Positions 23,840-34,500 of a stretch of 64,000 nucleotides of DNA are shown one piece after another. The DNA is from Flavobacterium succinicans (lineage in GTDB: Bacteria; Bacteroidota; Bacteroidia; Flavobacteriales; Flavobacteriaceae). The stretch's first letter is position 1, and every line of letters begins with the position of its first letter. The stretch is from contig NZ_JMTM01000035.1 in the NCBI RefSeq assembly GCF_001662485.1, forward strand, positions 310,001-374,000. Reading direction: 5' to 3'. The notes beneath the pieces were generated by a model. The model searched no databases. It was not told where the DNA came from and saw only the letters and a list, made by a program, of their open reading frames with translations. Made by a program: the position numbers and the translations under genes.

Positions 23840-26212
23840 ATGAAAAGCATTACACTCAAAGAAAGTCCTTTCAAAACGCTCATTTCGTTTCATAAACTCA
23901 TCGAATCTTTAGAAGAAATTGCACAATCCGATGTGGATTACCGTTCCAACTATGCCAAAGCCTTACTAAAAGAAATCGAAGCTTTTCCTCAATTTAGAGA
24001 CGGAATCGAGGATTTAAGCCTAATACAAGACAACGAAGCCTTAGTACGCAATTTACTCGCCGACTTGTTTCCTACCGCTTTAACCCACAACGAAATCAAA
24101 GCGGTGGCCATTCCTTTTCAAAATCTGACCTTCAATTATACTGAACGTTTCAAAAAAATACTCCAGCACCAAGGATTTACGCCCGAATTCTCGATAAGAG
24201 ATGTAGACGATGACCAATTGTATATTATGAATTGCGCCTTGATTCTGAATGAATTCTACGGTCAAAAAATCAATTTCAACCAACCTTTGTTTTTTGATAT
24301 CCAAGACCAAAACGGTATTATGAATCATTATCGCATTTTGTACAATGCCGATTTTGTCGAAATCATTCCTACCGAGAAATCCTTGACTTTAACCCAAGAA
24401 GAAGTACACGAATTGCTCGACAATTATGACAACATCGACCTTTGGAAAGCCAAATTCCCTAAAGAAAGCTGGATTCTCAAAGGCTTTGGAATTGTGTCTT
24501 TGTATGATGCCACGACCGAAAGCGCCATTTCGAATTTAAAAAGTAACCTTTTGAAGTCCGAAATCGAAAAGGCTGAATATGTTGATGAATTTGAAACCAT
24601 TTTCCGTTCCGTGTTTCGAATTCCTGAGCTTAGAGTGGGATTCATTTTGTACAATCAAGAAGAAAACACCTTTGTCAAACCTCCTTATTCTGATGAGACC
24701 TTGTCGAGCTATTTGCTTTTTAACGAGCAAGAATTGAGTTGTTCCGACTCGCTATTTAGCTGTTGTTTCGAAGAAGCCATCGCAGAAAAAAAATCGCTTA
24801 TCATTGCTGATGTAGACCAATATTTACTGCAAACAGAAAATAAGGTCTTGTGCGAACATTTGCTTTCGCAAGGCATCAAAAGTGCCGTGTTTTCGCCTGT
24901 CATCAAAAACAATGTGTTGCTGGGTGTAATTGAACTCGTGGCACCAACGGCTAGAGTGCTCAACAGCCTCAATGCCGAAAAACTCGATTTGATTATTCCT
25001 TATTTAGTCGACACTATAGAACGTCACAATACCGATATTTTGCATCAGGTCGAAGCAGTGATTCAACGTGAGTATACCGCCATTCATCCTAGCGTGTATT
25101 GGAAATTCCGTAAAGAAGCTTATAAATACATTCAAACCAACAGCTTCAACAAAGAGTACATTTTCAAGGAAATTGTCTTCAAAGAAGTCTTTCCGCTTTA
25201 TGGTCAAATCGACATCAAAGGCTCCTCCGTTCACCGTAACGAGGTCGTCAAAGAAGATTTGAAAAACCAATTAAAAACGTTGTTGGATATTTTTTCGAAC
25301 CAAAAATCCAATCAGCATTTGTTGTTGCTCGAGCAACGCCAATTCGAATTGCAGTCGTTCTACAACGAACTCGACGCACCGCTCAAAGCCGACTCAGAGC
25401 AGCTGATTCAGAATTACATCGAAAACGAAATTCACCCCATTTTGAGAAACACCAAAATGGATTTTGATACCGAAAAAGTAGAAAATAGTTACTTTGCGAG
25501 TTTGGACCCAAAAACGGGATTGTTTTACCACGCCCGCAAAAAGTTCGATAACGCCATGTCGATTATCAACAAAAAACTGGCTGCTGTCCTCGACAAAAAA
25601 CAAGTCGAAGCACAGCAAATTTACCCGCATTACTACGAACGCTTCAAAACCGACGGCGTAGAACACAACCTGTACATTGGCACCAGCATTGCGCCCACCC
25701 GAAGTTTCGATATGATGTATTTGCACAATTTGCGCCTTTGGCAATTGCAAACCCTTTGCGAAATGGAGTTGGAACACCACCAGCTCAAAGCCACTTTGCC
25801 GTATGAGCTCGACGTCACCTCGCTGATTTTGGTGTTTAGTTCCCCGCTTTCGATTCGTTTTCGCATGGACGAAAAACGTTTTGATGTAGACGGCACCTAC
25901 AATGCCCGTTACGAAGTGGTCAAAAAACGCATCGACAAAGCCAACATCAAAGGCACCCAAGAGCGCATCACCCAAAAAGAAAAAATTACCATAGTGTACT
26001 CGCACAACAACGAAGAGCAAGAATACCTCAAATACATCAAGTACCTACAATTCAAGAACATCCTTGAGCCCACCGTAGAGCAATTCGAAATCGAGGATTT
26101 ACAAGGCGTTTCGGGTTTGCGCGCCCTACGTGTCAAGGTCAAAAACACCACCGAGAGCGACACTCCCACCAAAACCTATTCCTACCAAGAGCTCCTCGAC
26201 GAAATCAAGTAA
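23840..26212 (+). CDS. Large GAF domain-containing protein
   Basis: A 790-residue soluble protein. A GAF-like region around residues 255-395 has VGFILYNQEENTFVKPPYS and SAVFSPVIKNNVLLGVIELV. The rest is helical, with LIQNYIENEIHPILRN and FYHARKKFDNAMSIINKKLA. No kinase, cyclase or DNA-binding motif is visible, so its output is unknown. The 3' third is richer in G and C and has long antisense open frames, which I regard as shadows. The gene is followed by the second copy of the dispersed structured repeat. Confidence 0.78.
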   Translation: MKSITLKESPFKTLISFHKLIESLEEIAQSDVDYRSNYAKALLKEIEAFPQFRDGIEDLSLIQDNEALVRNLLADLFPTALTHNEIKAVAIPFQNLTFNYTERFKKILQHQGFTPEFSIRDVDDDQLYIMNCALILNEFYGQKINFNQPLFFDIQDQNGIMNHYRILYNADFVEIIPTEKSLTLTQEEVHELLDNYDNIDLWKAKFPKESWILKGFGIVSLYDATTESAISNLKSNLLKSEIEKAEYVDEFETIFRSVFRIPELRVGFILYNQEENTFVKPPYSDETLSSYLLFNEQELSCSDSLFSCCFEEAIAEKKSLIIADVDQYLLQTENKVLCEHLLSQGIKSAVFSPVIKNNVLLGVIELVAPTARVLNSLNAEKLDLIIPYLVDTIERHNTDILHQVEAVIQREYTAIHPSVYWKFRKEAYKYIQTNSFNKEYIFKEIVFKEVFPLYGQIDIKGSSVHRNEVVKEDLKNQLKTLLDIFSNQKSNQHLLLLEQRQFELQSFYNELDAPLKADSEQLIQNYIENEIHPILRNTKMDFDTEKVENSYFASLDPKTGLFYHARKKFDNAMSIINKKLAAVLDKKQVEAQQIYPHYYERFKTDGVEHNLYIGTSIAPTRSFDMMYLHNLRLWQLQTLCEMELEHHQLKATLPYELDVTSLILVFSSPLSIRFRMDEKRFDVDGTYNARYEVVKKRIDKANIKGTQERITQKEKITIVYSHNNEEQEYLKYIKYLQFKNILEPTVEQFEIEDLQGVSGLRALRVKVKNTTESDTPTKTYSYQELLDEIK

Positions 26213-26300
26213 TTTAGGCAACATACCCATCCCATTTTTATATTTTGGGCATGTCCCCCGCCAGACGTTTGGATTTTTACCACAACCAAAGGTCAAGCGG

Positions 26301-26369
26301 GCCCGGGCTGTACGCTATATCTCTTGGGGCGAACCCCGCCCCAAGAGGATGCCGCTCCCATCCCTCATG
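26301..26369 (-). repeat. Dispersed structured intergenic repeat, copy 2
   Basis: On the minus strand it reads GGGATGGGAGCGGCATCCT, a hairpin, AGATATAGCG and on to GGCCCGGGC. The hairpin at 26321-26347 has perfect 10-bp arms (CTCTTGGGGC / GCCCCAAGAG) around the loop GGGGTTC. Confidence 0.9.
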
Positions 26370-26589
26370 CGAAGGTAGAAGGACGAAATTAGAAGTTAGA
26401 AGTTGAAAAAAAACAAATAAAAAGAAGCAAAACAGAAGGCTATATTTCAGAAAATATTTATATTTTTTGAAGGAAAAAGGATATATTTGGGTAAAATTAA
26501 ATTAAAATAAACCTTTGATTGTAAAATTATTTTAGTTTTATCTAATAAAGTTTGTGTTAGCAATAAACTCTAATTATGTGACATAATTT
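26370..26589. other. AT-rich gap after repeat copy 2
   Basis: Two TTAGAAG units near 26389-26402 echo the heptamer array at 6.8 kb. The rest is AT-rich with no recognisable gene; it presumably contains the promoter of the next gene. Confidence 0.5.
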
Positions 26590-27237
26590 ATGACAACATC
26601 GGTTAAATTTCTCATCAAATTTGGAAGCGAAGGAAATATTAAAAATCTCTTTGAAAAAGGAGAAATTTTTATGAATACAATCCAAACTTTCAAAAATCTT
26701 GACAAAAAAGACATTGGGGATAAATATGAAGGTAGTGCAAAAATTTTAAATCCAACAGAAAGTAAATTGACATTTAAATTTCCAAATAATCCAATAACTG
26801 TAAACCCCATTAAAATGCAACTTTGGCAAAATCCAAATGAACATATTGGAAATATTTATTCAACTTATGCAGTTTCAGACCAACTAGTGAAACACAAAAG
26901 AACCCATAGAATTGACCCGAGAATGCAAATTTTTGGTTCTCACTGTGTAATAATTAAAGATGTAAAAGGATTTTTAGAAGGAATTTTCAATAAACTCGAA
27001 GAACAAAATATTAGTTATTCGCATAACTTAGTAACATATTATGATTATAGTAAACTTAATCATAAAATAACTCTATTTGCTAAATCTCATTTATTGAGTT
27101 ATCAAAAAGAACATAGAATTGTAGCAAAAACAGAGACGGATTTACCTTTAAAGTTTGAAATTGGCTCAATTGAAAATTATTCTGAAATTTACACTACAAA
27201 AGATTTTATTAAAGGAGCTGTTGTGCAGAGAATATAA
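26590..27237 (+). CDS. Uncharacterised protein
   Basis: A 215-residue soluble protein, strongly AT-rich. It begins VKFLIKFGSEGNIKNLFEKG and continues EIFMNTIQTFKNLDKKDIGD, and near the end has SYQKEHRIVAKTETDLPLKF. This order (a short strand, an F-M-N-T segment, a late Q-x-E-H-R-I segment) recalls DUF2971-like proteins of accessory regions, but I am not certain. It opens a stretch of low-GC genes that differ from the neighbours and may have been acquired by transfer. Confidence 0.65.
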   Translation: MTTSVKFLIKFGSEGNIKNLFEKGEIFMNTIQTFKNLDKKDIGDKYEGSAKILNPTESKLTFKFPNNPITVNPIKMQLWQNPNEHIGNIYSTYAVSDQLVKHKRTHRIDPRMQIFGSHCVIIKDVKGFLEGIFNKLEEQNISYSHNLVTYYDYSKLNHKITLFAKSHLLSYQKEHRIVAKTETDLPLKFEIGSIENYSEIYTTKDFIKGAVVQRI

Positions 27238-27414
27238 TTATTGTACTCAACATAAAACAATCGATTTATGCATATGCCTTAATGGAAAATTTGTTTGTAT
27301 TTGAAAGTTTCGGCATATCCGAAAATTAAAGCTAATTTAATCTCAAGCCGCGTGTAATGTATGAACGTTATAAGCTAGTTAATCACCAATACACTTCCCA
27401 ACTAACAAAAAAAA

Positions 27415-27930
27415 ATGAAAAAAGATATTATATTTCGTCAAAATCCAAACATAGATTTTTTATTCGGGTATTTTGGAGACTTAGATGTTCCAACAAAACA
27501 GGATACATATCAGCCAATCGATGTTGTTGGAGTAGATGAAAACGGTGTTGAAAATCTACTTCGCAATTTTTACGTTAAAAGGCCAAACTCTAATTCTGTA
27601 AATGCTTTCAAAGAATACTTACACTCAATAGCAAAGCAGAAATTTAATGACGACAACATAATAAAAATGCCGCATAACGTTCAAGTTCACTTATCAATTT
27701 CAGTGCGAGAAGAACGGTACCATGAAGTTGACGTTGACAATTTAGCAAAAACTGTACTTGATTCCTTAAAAACTATTGCTTTTGATGACGATTGCCAAGT
27801 TTCTTCTTTGATAGTTCAAAAACATGTTCATCCGATGAAAACAAGTGGGATTATGATAGCTATAACTAAAATAACTGATAAACGAAAAGGATTGCAATTT
27901 GAAAAAATGGGAAACCTAACCAGCTCATAA
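27415..27930 (+). CDS. RusA-like Holliday junction endonuclease
   Basis: A 171-residue protein with the RusA signature VDVDNLAKTVLDSLKTIAFD followed by DDCQVSSLIVQKHV, around residues 104-138. The Asp residues that bind metal in RusA are present. RusA cleaves four-way DNA junctions and is usually prophage-borne; no other phage gene is nearby. The N-terminal half differs from classical 120-residue RusA, with about 50 extra residues. It lies in the AT-rich accessory stretch. Confidence 0.82.
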   Translation: MKKDIIFRQNPNIDFLFGYFGDLDVPTKQDTYQPIDVVGVDENGVENLLRNFYVKRPNSNSVNAFKEYLHSIAKQKFNDDNIIKMPHNVQVHLSISVREERYHEVDVDNLAKTVLDSLKTIAFDDDCQVSSLIVQKHVHPMKTSGIMIAITKITDKRKGLQFEKMGNLTSS

Positions 27931-27993
27931 TAACTACTACAGATTTGGATAATAGCCCGCTCCCCAAAGTCTAACAAATTCATCACACGCACT

Positions 27994-28017
27994 CTGCGAA
28001 TGTCTCCGACTTCGCAG
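27994..28017. other. Short hairpin after the RusA-like gene
   Basis: CTGCGAA and TTCGCAG pair perfectly around TGTCTCCGAC. A related string (CTGCAAATGTCTCC) occurs after the next gene near 28417 without the second arm. Confidence 0.5.
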
Positions 28018-28081
28018 TATTGTAGTTTCAGATTTTTTTGAGTACTTTAACCTAACAAAATAGCACCTTAACTAGTAAAAA

Positions 28082-28390
28082 ATGATTGGAATAGCCATCC
28101 TTTTTATAATTTTCGGCTTCTTAATTAAATACGGAAAAATGTATTTTTTAATTGCGGGCTATAACACTATGTCAAAAGAAGAAAAAGAAAAGATTGACAT
28201 CAAAGGAATTGCCACTTTATTTAGAAATGTGCTGTTTGGAATGGCTTTAACAATTATAGCTGGGTATTTCGTTGCAAAAAGCTTTGAAAATTCAACTATT
28301 GAAAGCATTGCGTTTTTTGCTGCAATTGTAATCGGTGTACCTTATTTATTGATGGCCTCAAATTCAAAAAAGTATAAAATTCGTTCCTAA
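28082..28390 (+). CDS. DUF3784-like small membrane protein
   Basis: A 102-residue protein with three hydrophobic segments and the conserved loop LIAGYNTMSKEEKEKIDIKG between the first and second, typical of DUF3784. The family has no assigned function. The start codon follows a 150-base intergenic region with the short CTGCGAA hairpin. Confidence 0.82.
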   Translation: MIGIAILFIIFGFLIKYGKMYFLIAGYNTMSKEEKEKIDIKGIATLFRNVLFGMALTIIAGYFVAKSFENSTIESIAFFAAIVIGVPYLLMASNSKKYKIRS

Positions 28391-28453
28391 AGATTAGCTA
28401 TTTCGGTACTCCCGCTCTGCAAATGTCTCCCTATAGTTTAAAAACAGACCATT

Positions 28454-29389
28454 ATGAATAGACTTATTATATTTTTTTTGACTTTTTCTCTATGCTCTAT
28501 TACTTGTAATGCACAGAAAGTATCTATACCAAAAATGGAGAAAGTCTTTCTTGACCAAACCGATAAATCAAAAAGTTGTTACACAATAATTTATCCGCCA
28601 AAACTTCCATGGAGAGGATATATTTTTCTAATGCCGGGTTTTGGTGAGACAGCAGAAAACGTATTACAACAAACTGACTTACCCAAGCAATTAGCATTAA
28701 ACGGCATTCTAACAATTATTCCCACCTTCCAAGACGGAGTTTTATCTTTTGGTGTAGACCGCTTAAGCCAACAAACTTTTGACAAAATTATTAAGGATGT
28801 AACCTCTAAACATAAACTTATTGACCAAAAATATTTTGTTGGTGGATTTTCAATCGGTGGTAGTTGTGCCATTAAATATGCTGAAAACGCAGCAATTAAA
28901 CCAACAGCCATTTTTGCCATTGACCCACCACTCGACTTTGAGAGATTTTACAATTCCGCAAAAAGAGATATCCGCCTTTCAAAAGACAACGAAGCCAATC
29001 AAGAGAATGTGTATATGATAGACAGACTTGAAAAAGAAACTGGCGGGAGTCCAACAACAGCCCTCAACGAGTATTACACTATTTCGCCTTACTCCTTTTC
29101 AGACACAACTCAAACGGCAATTAAACAATTGATAAAAATGCCTTTGAGAATTTACACAGAACCTGACATAAATTGGTGGTTGAAAGAACGAGGTTTGGAC
29201 TTTACGAATATGAATGCAGCAGAATGTTCCGCTATGATAAATGAACTAAATAGACTTGGAAATCAAAGTGCAGCATTAATAACAACACAAAATAAAGGCT
29301 ATAGAAAACCTAACAATAAAAGACATCCACATTCTTGGAGTATTGTGGATAATGAGAAATTAATAAAATGGTTGCTACAACAAAAATAA
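28454..29389 (+). CDS. Secreted alpha/beta-hydrolase-fold protein
   Basis: A 311-residue exported protein (signal peptide MNRLIIFFLTFSLCSITCNA). The nucleophile elbow GFSIGGS, the acidic IDPPLD stretch and the late KRHPHSWSIVD with His are consistent with a Ser-Asp-His triad. An oxyanion-hole region FLMPGFGE precedes the elbow. The substrate is unknown; esterase or peptidase activity are both possible. It is the last gene of the AT-rich accessory stretch. Confidence 0.78.
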   Translation: MNRLIIFFLTFSLCSITCNAQKVSIPKMEKVFLDQTDKSKSCYTIIYPPKLPWRGYIFLMPGFGETAENVLQQTDLPKQLALNGILTIIPTFQDGVLSFGVDRLSQQTFDKIIKDVTSKHKLIDQKYFVGGFSIGGSCAIKYAENAAIKPTAIFAIDPPLDFERFYNSAKRDIRLSKDNEANQENVYMIDRLEKETGGSPTTALNEYYTISPYSFSDTTQTAIKQLIKMPLRIYTEPDINWWLKERGLDFTNMNAAECSAMINELNRLGNQSAALITTQNKGYRKPNNKRHPHSWSIVDNEKLIKWLLQQK

Positions 29390-29562
29390 CCCACTTAGCA
29401 AATAGCTCCGCCTTCTCTATATTTCAATTTCGTTTGGCAATCCGTGCAAGTATCAAAATCTTCGAATTTGTTTCGCTATAGATTGTTGAATACCGTTGTC
29501 TTTTAAACTATTACCTTTATAAATTACGAATGCCTACACGCAAAAAGTCGGAATATTTTTAT

Positions 29563-29570
29563 TAGTTTTG
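29563..29570 (+). promoter_or_regulatory. Candidate -7 element (TAGTTTTG)
   Basis: Matches TAnnTTTG 22 bases before the lipoprotein start codon. No TTG is seen at the expected -33 distance. Confidence 0.4.
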
Positions 29571-29592
29571 CCTCTCACAAAAACTTTATAAA

Positions 29593-30330
29593 ATGAAAAA
29601 TATCCTTTTTCCCCTTGTAACTATAGCCTCTGTATTGTTTTTCTCTTGCAGTAAAAGCGATGATGAAACTATAGTCCCAACAACAGCAGCTATTTCCGGC
29701 TCGGTCATTCTTTACGATGAAGCAACAACGCTATTGGACAAATCGAATATGAATGTAAAGGTTGTTGGAACGACTCCTTTGATTCAAACTACTACAAACG
29801 CTGAAGGAAAGTTTGTACTACCGGAAGTGCCTTTTGGTACCTACACCTTAGAATACTCAAAATCGGGATTTGGAACTTTTAAAAAAATTGGAGTGGTACA
29901 CGGAACCAACGGGCAAGCTACAGTTATTAGTCCTATTCCCTCTTTAGGGCAGCAATCTACTACAACAGTAACGGATGTATCAGCCGCTGTTTCGAACAAT
30001 CAAGTAAAGTTATTGATTACCACAAACCCAGCAGGAAATACAGGCAACCGTCGCTATGTGCGATACTTTTTATCTACCAATGCTCAAGTAAGTGCCACCA
30101 ATTACACCTATTTTTCGGCTGTTTTTGTATCACAAATTAACCCTTTTGAAAAAACCATCACTCAAAGCGAATTACTTTCAGCAGGCTTTACATCGGGTCA
30201 ACAAGTTTATGTGAGAGCCTACGGGGATTCGTTTTGGGACAATGCCTATGATGACTCCACTAATGGCAAAAGAATATTTCCAAATCTAAATGGTACTACT
30301 GTAACCGCCACTTCATTTGTGGTTCCGTAA
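29593..30330 (+). CDS. Lipoprotein with carboxypeptidase-like regulatory domain
   Basis: A 245-residue lipoprotein: hydrophobic leader with lipobox SVLFFSC, then an acidic linker. Residues about 32-115 form a CarboxypepD_reg-like beta-sandwich (AAISGSVILYDEATT, TTNAEGKFVLPEVPFGTYTL). The C-terminal part resembles a fibronectin-like domain (AAVSNNQVKLLITTN, QQVYVRAYGDSFWD). It probably sits in the outer membrane facing the periplasm or surface. No enzyme motif is visible. Confidence 0.82.
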   Translation: MKNILFPLVTIASVLFFSCSKSDDETIVPTTAAISGSVILYDEATTLLDKSNMNVKVVGTTPLIQTTTNAEGKFVLPEVPFGTYTLEYSKSGFGTFKKIGVVHGTNGQATVISPIPSLGQQSTTTVTDVSAAVSNNQVKLLITTNPAGNTGNRRYVRYFLSTNAQVSATNYTYFSAVFVSQINPFEKTITQSELLSAGFTSGQQVYVRAYGDSFWDNAYDDSTNGKRIFPNLNGTTVTATSFVVP

Positions 30331-30350
30331 ACTTGAAAATTCTGAAAATA

Positions 30351-31541
30351 TTACTCCCCCGACAGTTTAAAAGCGATCACAAAAGCGATTACCGAAGCCA
30401 CAATCCCAAACATAAACAGATTATAAGCCACACGAAGCAAGCGATATTTACGCTCCAAGACAATGCCCAAAAAGTATAAATCTTTGATCATCGTGTTGTA
30501 AATATAATCACGGTCTTTGATCATTTCGTTCATCGCCCATTGGTATTCGTCGAGGGGCATTTTGTAAAAGTTACCAAAAAACAAGAGGTTTACTTTTTGC
30601 TCTTCGATGTCTTGTCGGGAGAAAAAGCCTTTGGTTACTTTGGGACGCGTCGAAAGAATCGCAAAAATAATCGTCGTTACACTAGAGACAATCATAAAGA
30701 AAGTCGGCATCATTAAATGCGCGTATTTGGGATTGTCTAACTTCGGAATAATCGTAGACAACGCAATAGAAATGATAATAGCATTTACGGATAACAAGAT
30801 ATTCGCTTTGCTATCAGCGATGCCACTCAATCGGGTGTGATTGCCCAAGGTAACTCTAAAAACCGTATCAATGCCACGATCGGGTTTGTCGGGCTTGTCT
30901 TCTTTGGGCGTATTGGCTTTCTTTTTCTCCTTTTTGCCTTTTTTATCTTCTTTGGTGTTAATTATTTTTTGCAAAGCGATACAGTTTTTATCTTTTAAGG
31001 GTTGCCAGTTCGTCTTGGCATAATCGGTATAAAATTGGTGAATGTTGACCATAAAATCAAAATTAACCAAAGCCCATTCTTTGTCAGAATAAGTTACCTT
31101 TTCGGTTGTCTCCCATTCCTTACGGAGTTTTTCACAGCTGAACAAATAATCAGAACCAAACAGATGAAAATAATCGGCATCTTTTATAACCTTTTCTGAA
31201 AGTGTTTTCGGAACATAATGTTTTTCAGTAGCTTTGATAAACCCACATACTTTATCAATAAAATCAGAAGTTGCGCCATTTTCCTTTAAAAAAACTGTGG
31301 CAAAATTACAACTACAAACTTCATGATTTTTACAGCTGGTAATAAAACCTGTATCATGAAACCAAGCGGCAATAAGTAGGGCCTCACGCTCTTCACCTTC
31401 TACTTTTTCTTCTTGACACAAAGTAGTAACTGCGGCTACCACGCCTTGGGTATGCGTTAAATTGTGATAGGTATATTCGCTAGAAAGTTTATCTTTGAGC
31501 AAAGAAGTGACAAAATCTTGAGCTTTAGCAATCAGGATCAT
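30351..31541 (-). CDS. HD-domain phosphohydrolase fused to a Pycsar-effector-like (PycTM) membrane domain
   Basis: A 396-residue protein. The N-terminal half (about 1-190) is an HD domain with YHNLTHTQGVV, AAWFHDTGF and a later KDADYFHLF. A Lys-rich linker follows. The C-terminal half has FRVTLGNHTRLSGIADSKAN, then two membrane segments, the pattern of PycTM effectors from cyclic-pyrimidine (Pycsar) phage defence. No pyrimidylate cyclase gene is adjacent, so it is either an orphan or has another role. HD domains can hydrolyse nucleotides, but the substrate is unknown. The ATG at 31541 was chosen over a TTG two codons upstream. Confidence 0.85.
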   Translation of the reverse strand: MILIAKAQDFVTSLLKDKLSSEYTYHNLTHTQGVVAAVTTLCQEEKVEGEEREALLIAAWFHDTGFITSCKNHEVCSCNFATVFLKENGATSDFIDKVCGFIKATEKHYVPKTLSEKVIKDADYFHLFGSDYLFSCEKLRKEWETTEKVTYSDKEWALVNFDFMVNIHQFYTDYAKTNWQPLKDKNCIALQKIINTKEDKKGKKEKKKANTPKEDKPDKPDRGIDTVFRVTLGNHTRLSGIADSKANILLSVNAIIISIALSTIIPKLDNPKYAHLMMPTFFMIVSSVTTIIFAILSTRPKVTKGFFSRQDIEEQKVNLLFFGNFYKMPLDEYQWAMNEMIKDRDYIYNTMIKDLYFLGIVLERKYRLLRVAYNLFMFGIVASVIAFVIAFKLSGE

Positions 31542-31566
31542 AAACAAATTTTTATACGACTAAATT

Positions 31567-34500
31567 ATGGAATTGTTTTGGGATTATCGTTTTAAAGCAA
31601 TTAAAACTGGAATTACCCTTCTTATCTTTATACTATTACTTCAATCCTGTGCCATACATCAGGCACAATTTGGAAAAGAGGCAGCAAAAACAAGGACTCC
31701 TAACGGCATTGATACCACAAAAATTGCCCACACTTTTTATTTAATTGGCGATGCTGGCAATGGCGACTTACCTCTACCGCAACAAACCCTTGAGCTGCTG
31801 AATCAAAAGCTAGCTTCGGCACACAAAAATAGCACTTTATTGTTTTTGGGAGATAATATTTATCCCAAAGGAATGCCCAGCGACAAAGAACCTGAAGCAA
31901 AGGCCTTGGCCGAAACCAAATTGAATACACAACTCGCTTTGGCTAAAAACTTCAAAGGACAAACAAAATTCATTCCTGGAAATCACGATTGGTACAGCGG
32001 CATCAAGGGATTAGAACGTCAAGCGCAATACATCACCACGAAATTAAATGATAAAAAAAGCTTTCTTCCACAAAAAAACTGCGCTATCGAAAGTGTAAAA
32101 ATCAACAGCAACCTGACAATGATTGTGGTGGATAGCCAATGGTTCCTTGAAGATTGGAATCAGCATCCTACCTTCAATGAGTCTTGTGACATCAAAACTA
32201 GAGAAGCTTTTTTCGAAGAACTTGAAGACCTTTTAAACAAAAACAGAGATAAAAAAGTGATTTTGGCTATGCACCATCCTTTGCAAACAAATGGGTCGCA
32301 CGGCGGGCAATTTTCGCTAGAAAAACAACTTTTCCCTTTGGAACAAAAAATTCCGTTGCCTGTAATTGGGTCAGTTATCAATTTACTACGCAAAACATCA
32401 GGAATAAGTCCGCAAGACATTCAAAACAAACAATACACCATCCTGACCAAACGTATCAAAACGCTATTACAAGCCCACAATAATGTGGTGGTGGTTTCGG
32501 GGCACGATCATAATTTACAGTACATTGACCACGACAACATCAAACAAATCATCAGTGGTGCTGGCTCAAAATCTGAAGCCGCAAGAGCCATTTTTCCAAA
32601 TGATTTCTCCTATGGTGGCAATGGTTATGTTACACTTTTCGTTTATAAAGATGGTCGCGTCACAGCTTCTTTTTTTGGAAATGAAAAAGGAAAAGAACAA
32701 CTTTTATTCGAAACTACGCTGTTCGATTCGGATGAAAAAAGTGCTACTATAGCGCCAAAAGATTTCCCAAAAACAACCACTGCTTCGATTTACACACCAA
32801 AACAAACCCAAAAAAACGGATTTTATAAATTCTTGTTTGGTACCCATTACAGAAAAGTATACAGCACCAAAATTACCGTTCCTACAGTTACACTAGACAC
32901 GTTGTATGGCGGCTTACGTCCCAAAAGAGCCGGTGGCGGACATCAATCCAATTCACTGCAATTGATAGACAAAGACGGAAAAGAATACGTAATGCGCGCT
33001 CTGAAAAAAAGTGCTACTCGTTTTTTGCAAGCCGTAGCCTTCAAAGATCAATACGTGGTTACTGATTTTGAAGACACCTATGCCGAAGATTTTTTGTTTG
33101 ATTTTTACACCACATCACATCCTTATACACCTTTTGCCGTGGGTAACCTTGCGGACAAAATTGGCGTCTACCATACCAATCCAAAATTGTTTTACATTCC
33201 AAAACAGAAGGCTTTGAAAGAATTCAATGCCAATTTTGGCAATGAGCTATATATGGTAGAAGAAAGACCAAGTGACAGCCAAGCCGACAATGAGCTGTTT
33301 GACAATCCCGATAAAATCATTGCTACCGATGAGTTGCTCCACAATTTACACAAAGACGAAAAATACCAAGTCGATGAAAAAGCCTATATCAGAGCGCGAT
33401 TGTTTGATATGCTCATCGGAGATTGGGACCGTCATAGCGATCAATGGCGCTGGAGTGCCTTCAAAGCCGGGAAAAATATTATTTACAAACCCATTCCAAA
33501 AGACCGAGACCAAGCCTTTAGTATGTACGATGGAGCGTTGCTTTCCTTATTAATGAATATGCCTGCGTTGCGCCATATGCAAACCTTCAACTCGTCTATT
33601 CGCAATGTAAAATGGCTCAATAGAGAGCCTTATCCATTGGATTTGGCTTTATTGAGAACTGCTACAAAGGAAGATTGGATTGAACAAGCCCAATACATTC
33701 AAAACCATTTGTCTGACCGAGAAATAGAAGAAGGTTTTGCATCAATTCCAAATGAAGTAAAAGGAAAAACTATCAACGACATCATTAAAAAATTAAAAGT
33801 CCGAATGCGAGACTTACCGAATTATGCCAAAGCGTATTATGAAGTGCTTCAAAAAACGGTGGTGATTGTCGGTACCAACAAAAAAGAACAATTTTCCATT
33901 TCGTTTCCTTCAAAAAATGAAGTTGAAGTGGTAGTCTCTCGTCTCAAGAAAGATGGTCCCGAATGGTGGTACACCAAACGATTTGATGCTAAAACCACCA
34001 AAACAATTTGGATTTATGGCTTGGATGATGATGACGTTTTTGAAGTAAATGGAAAAAACAAGTCTGGAATTTTATTACGTCTTTTGGGTGGACAAAATAA
34101 CGATAGTTACACCGTAACGCACGGCAAAAACATTATGGTTTATGATTTTAAATCGAAACCTAATACCTATAATTTGGATGGAAAAACCAAAAAAGTAATC
34201 ACAGATGATTATGACACCCAATATTACAATTATGAAAAGCCCAAATACAATGCGATTTCAGGGCTTCCGTTTGGTGGATACAATCCAGATGATGGCGTAA
34301 AATTGGGGTTGATTACCAGCTATACGGTGAATCGTTTTAAACAAAATCCTTTTACCCAAAAACACATCCTAAAAGCCAATTATTTTTTTGCGACAAGCGG
34401 TTTCGAACTTTTGTACAACGCTCATTTTCCAAAGGCTTTGGGTAGTTGGGATTTGGATGTCGCTTCTAAGTATACGAGCCCTAATTTTACCATCAATTTC

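Noticed and set aside
25394..26020. 208-codon antisense frame within the GAF gene
   Set aside because: It mirrors the less AT-rich end of the sense gene, has no family resemblance and no promoter.
26590..29416. Integron cassette array
   Set aside because: A GTCTAACAAATTC string near 27969 recalls an attC start, but there is no matching second half, no integrase and the flanks of the genes do not share attC structure.
30351..31541. Complete Pycsar defence operon
   Set aside because: No cyclase gene is adjacent; neighbours are envelope lipoproteins, so only the effector-like domain can be claimed.
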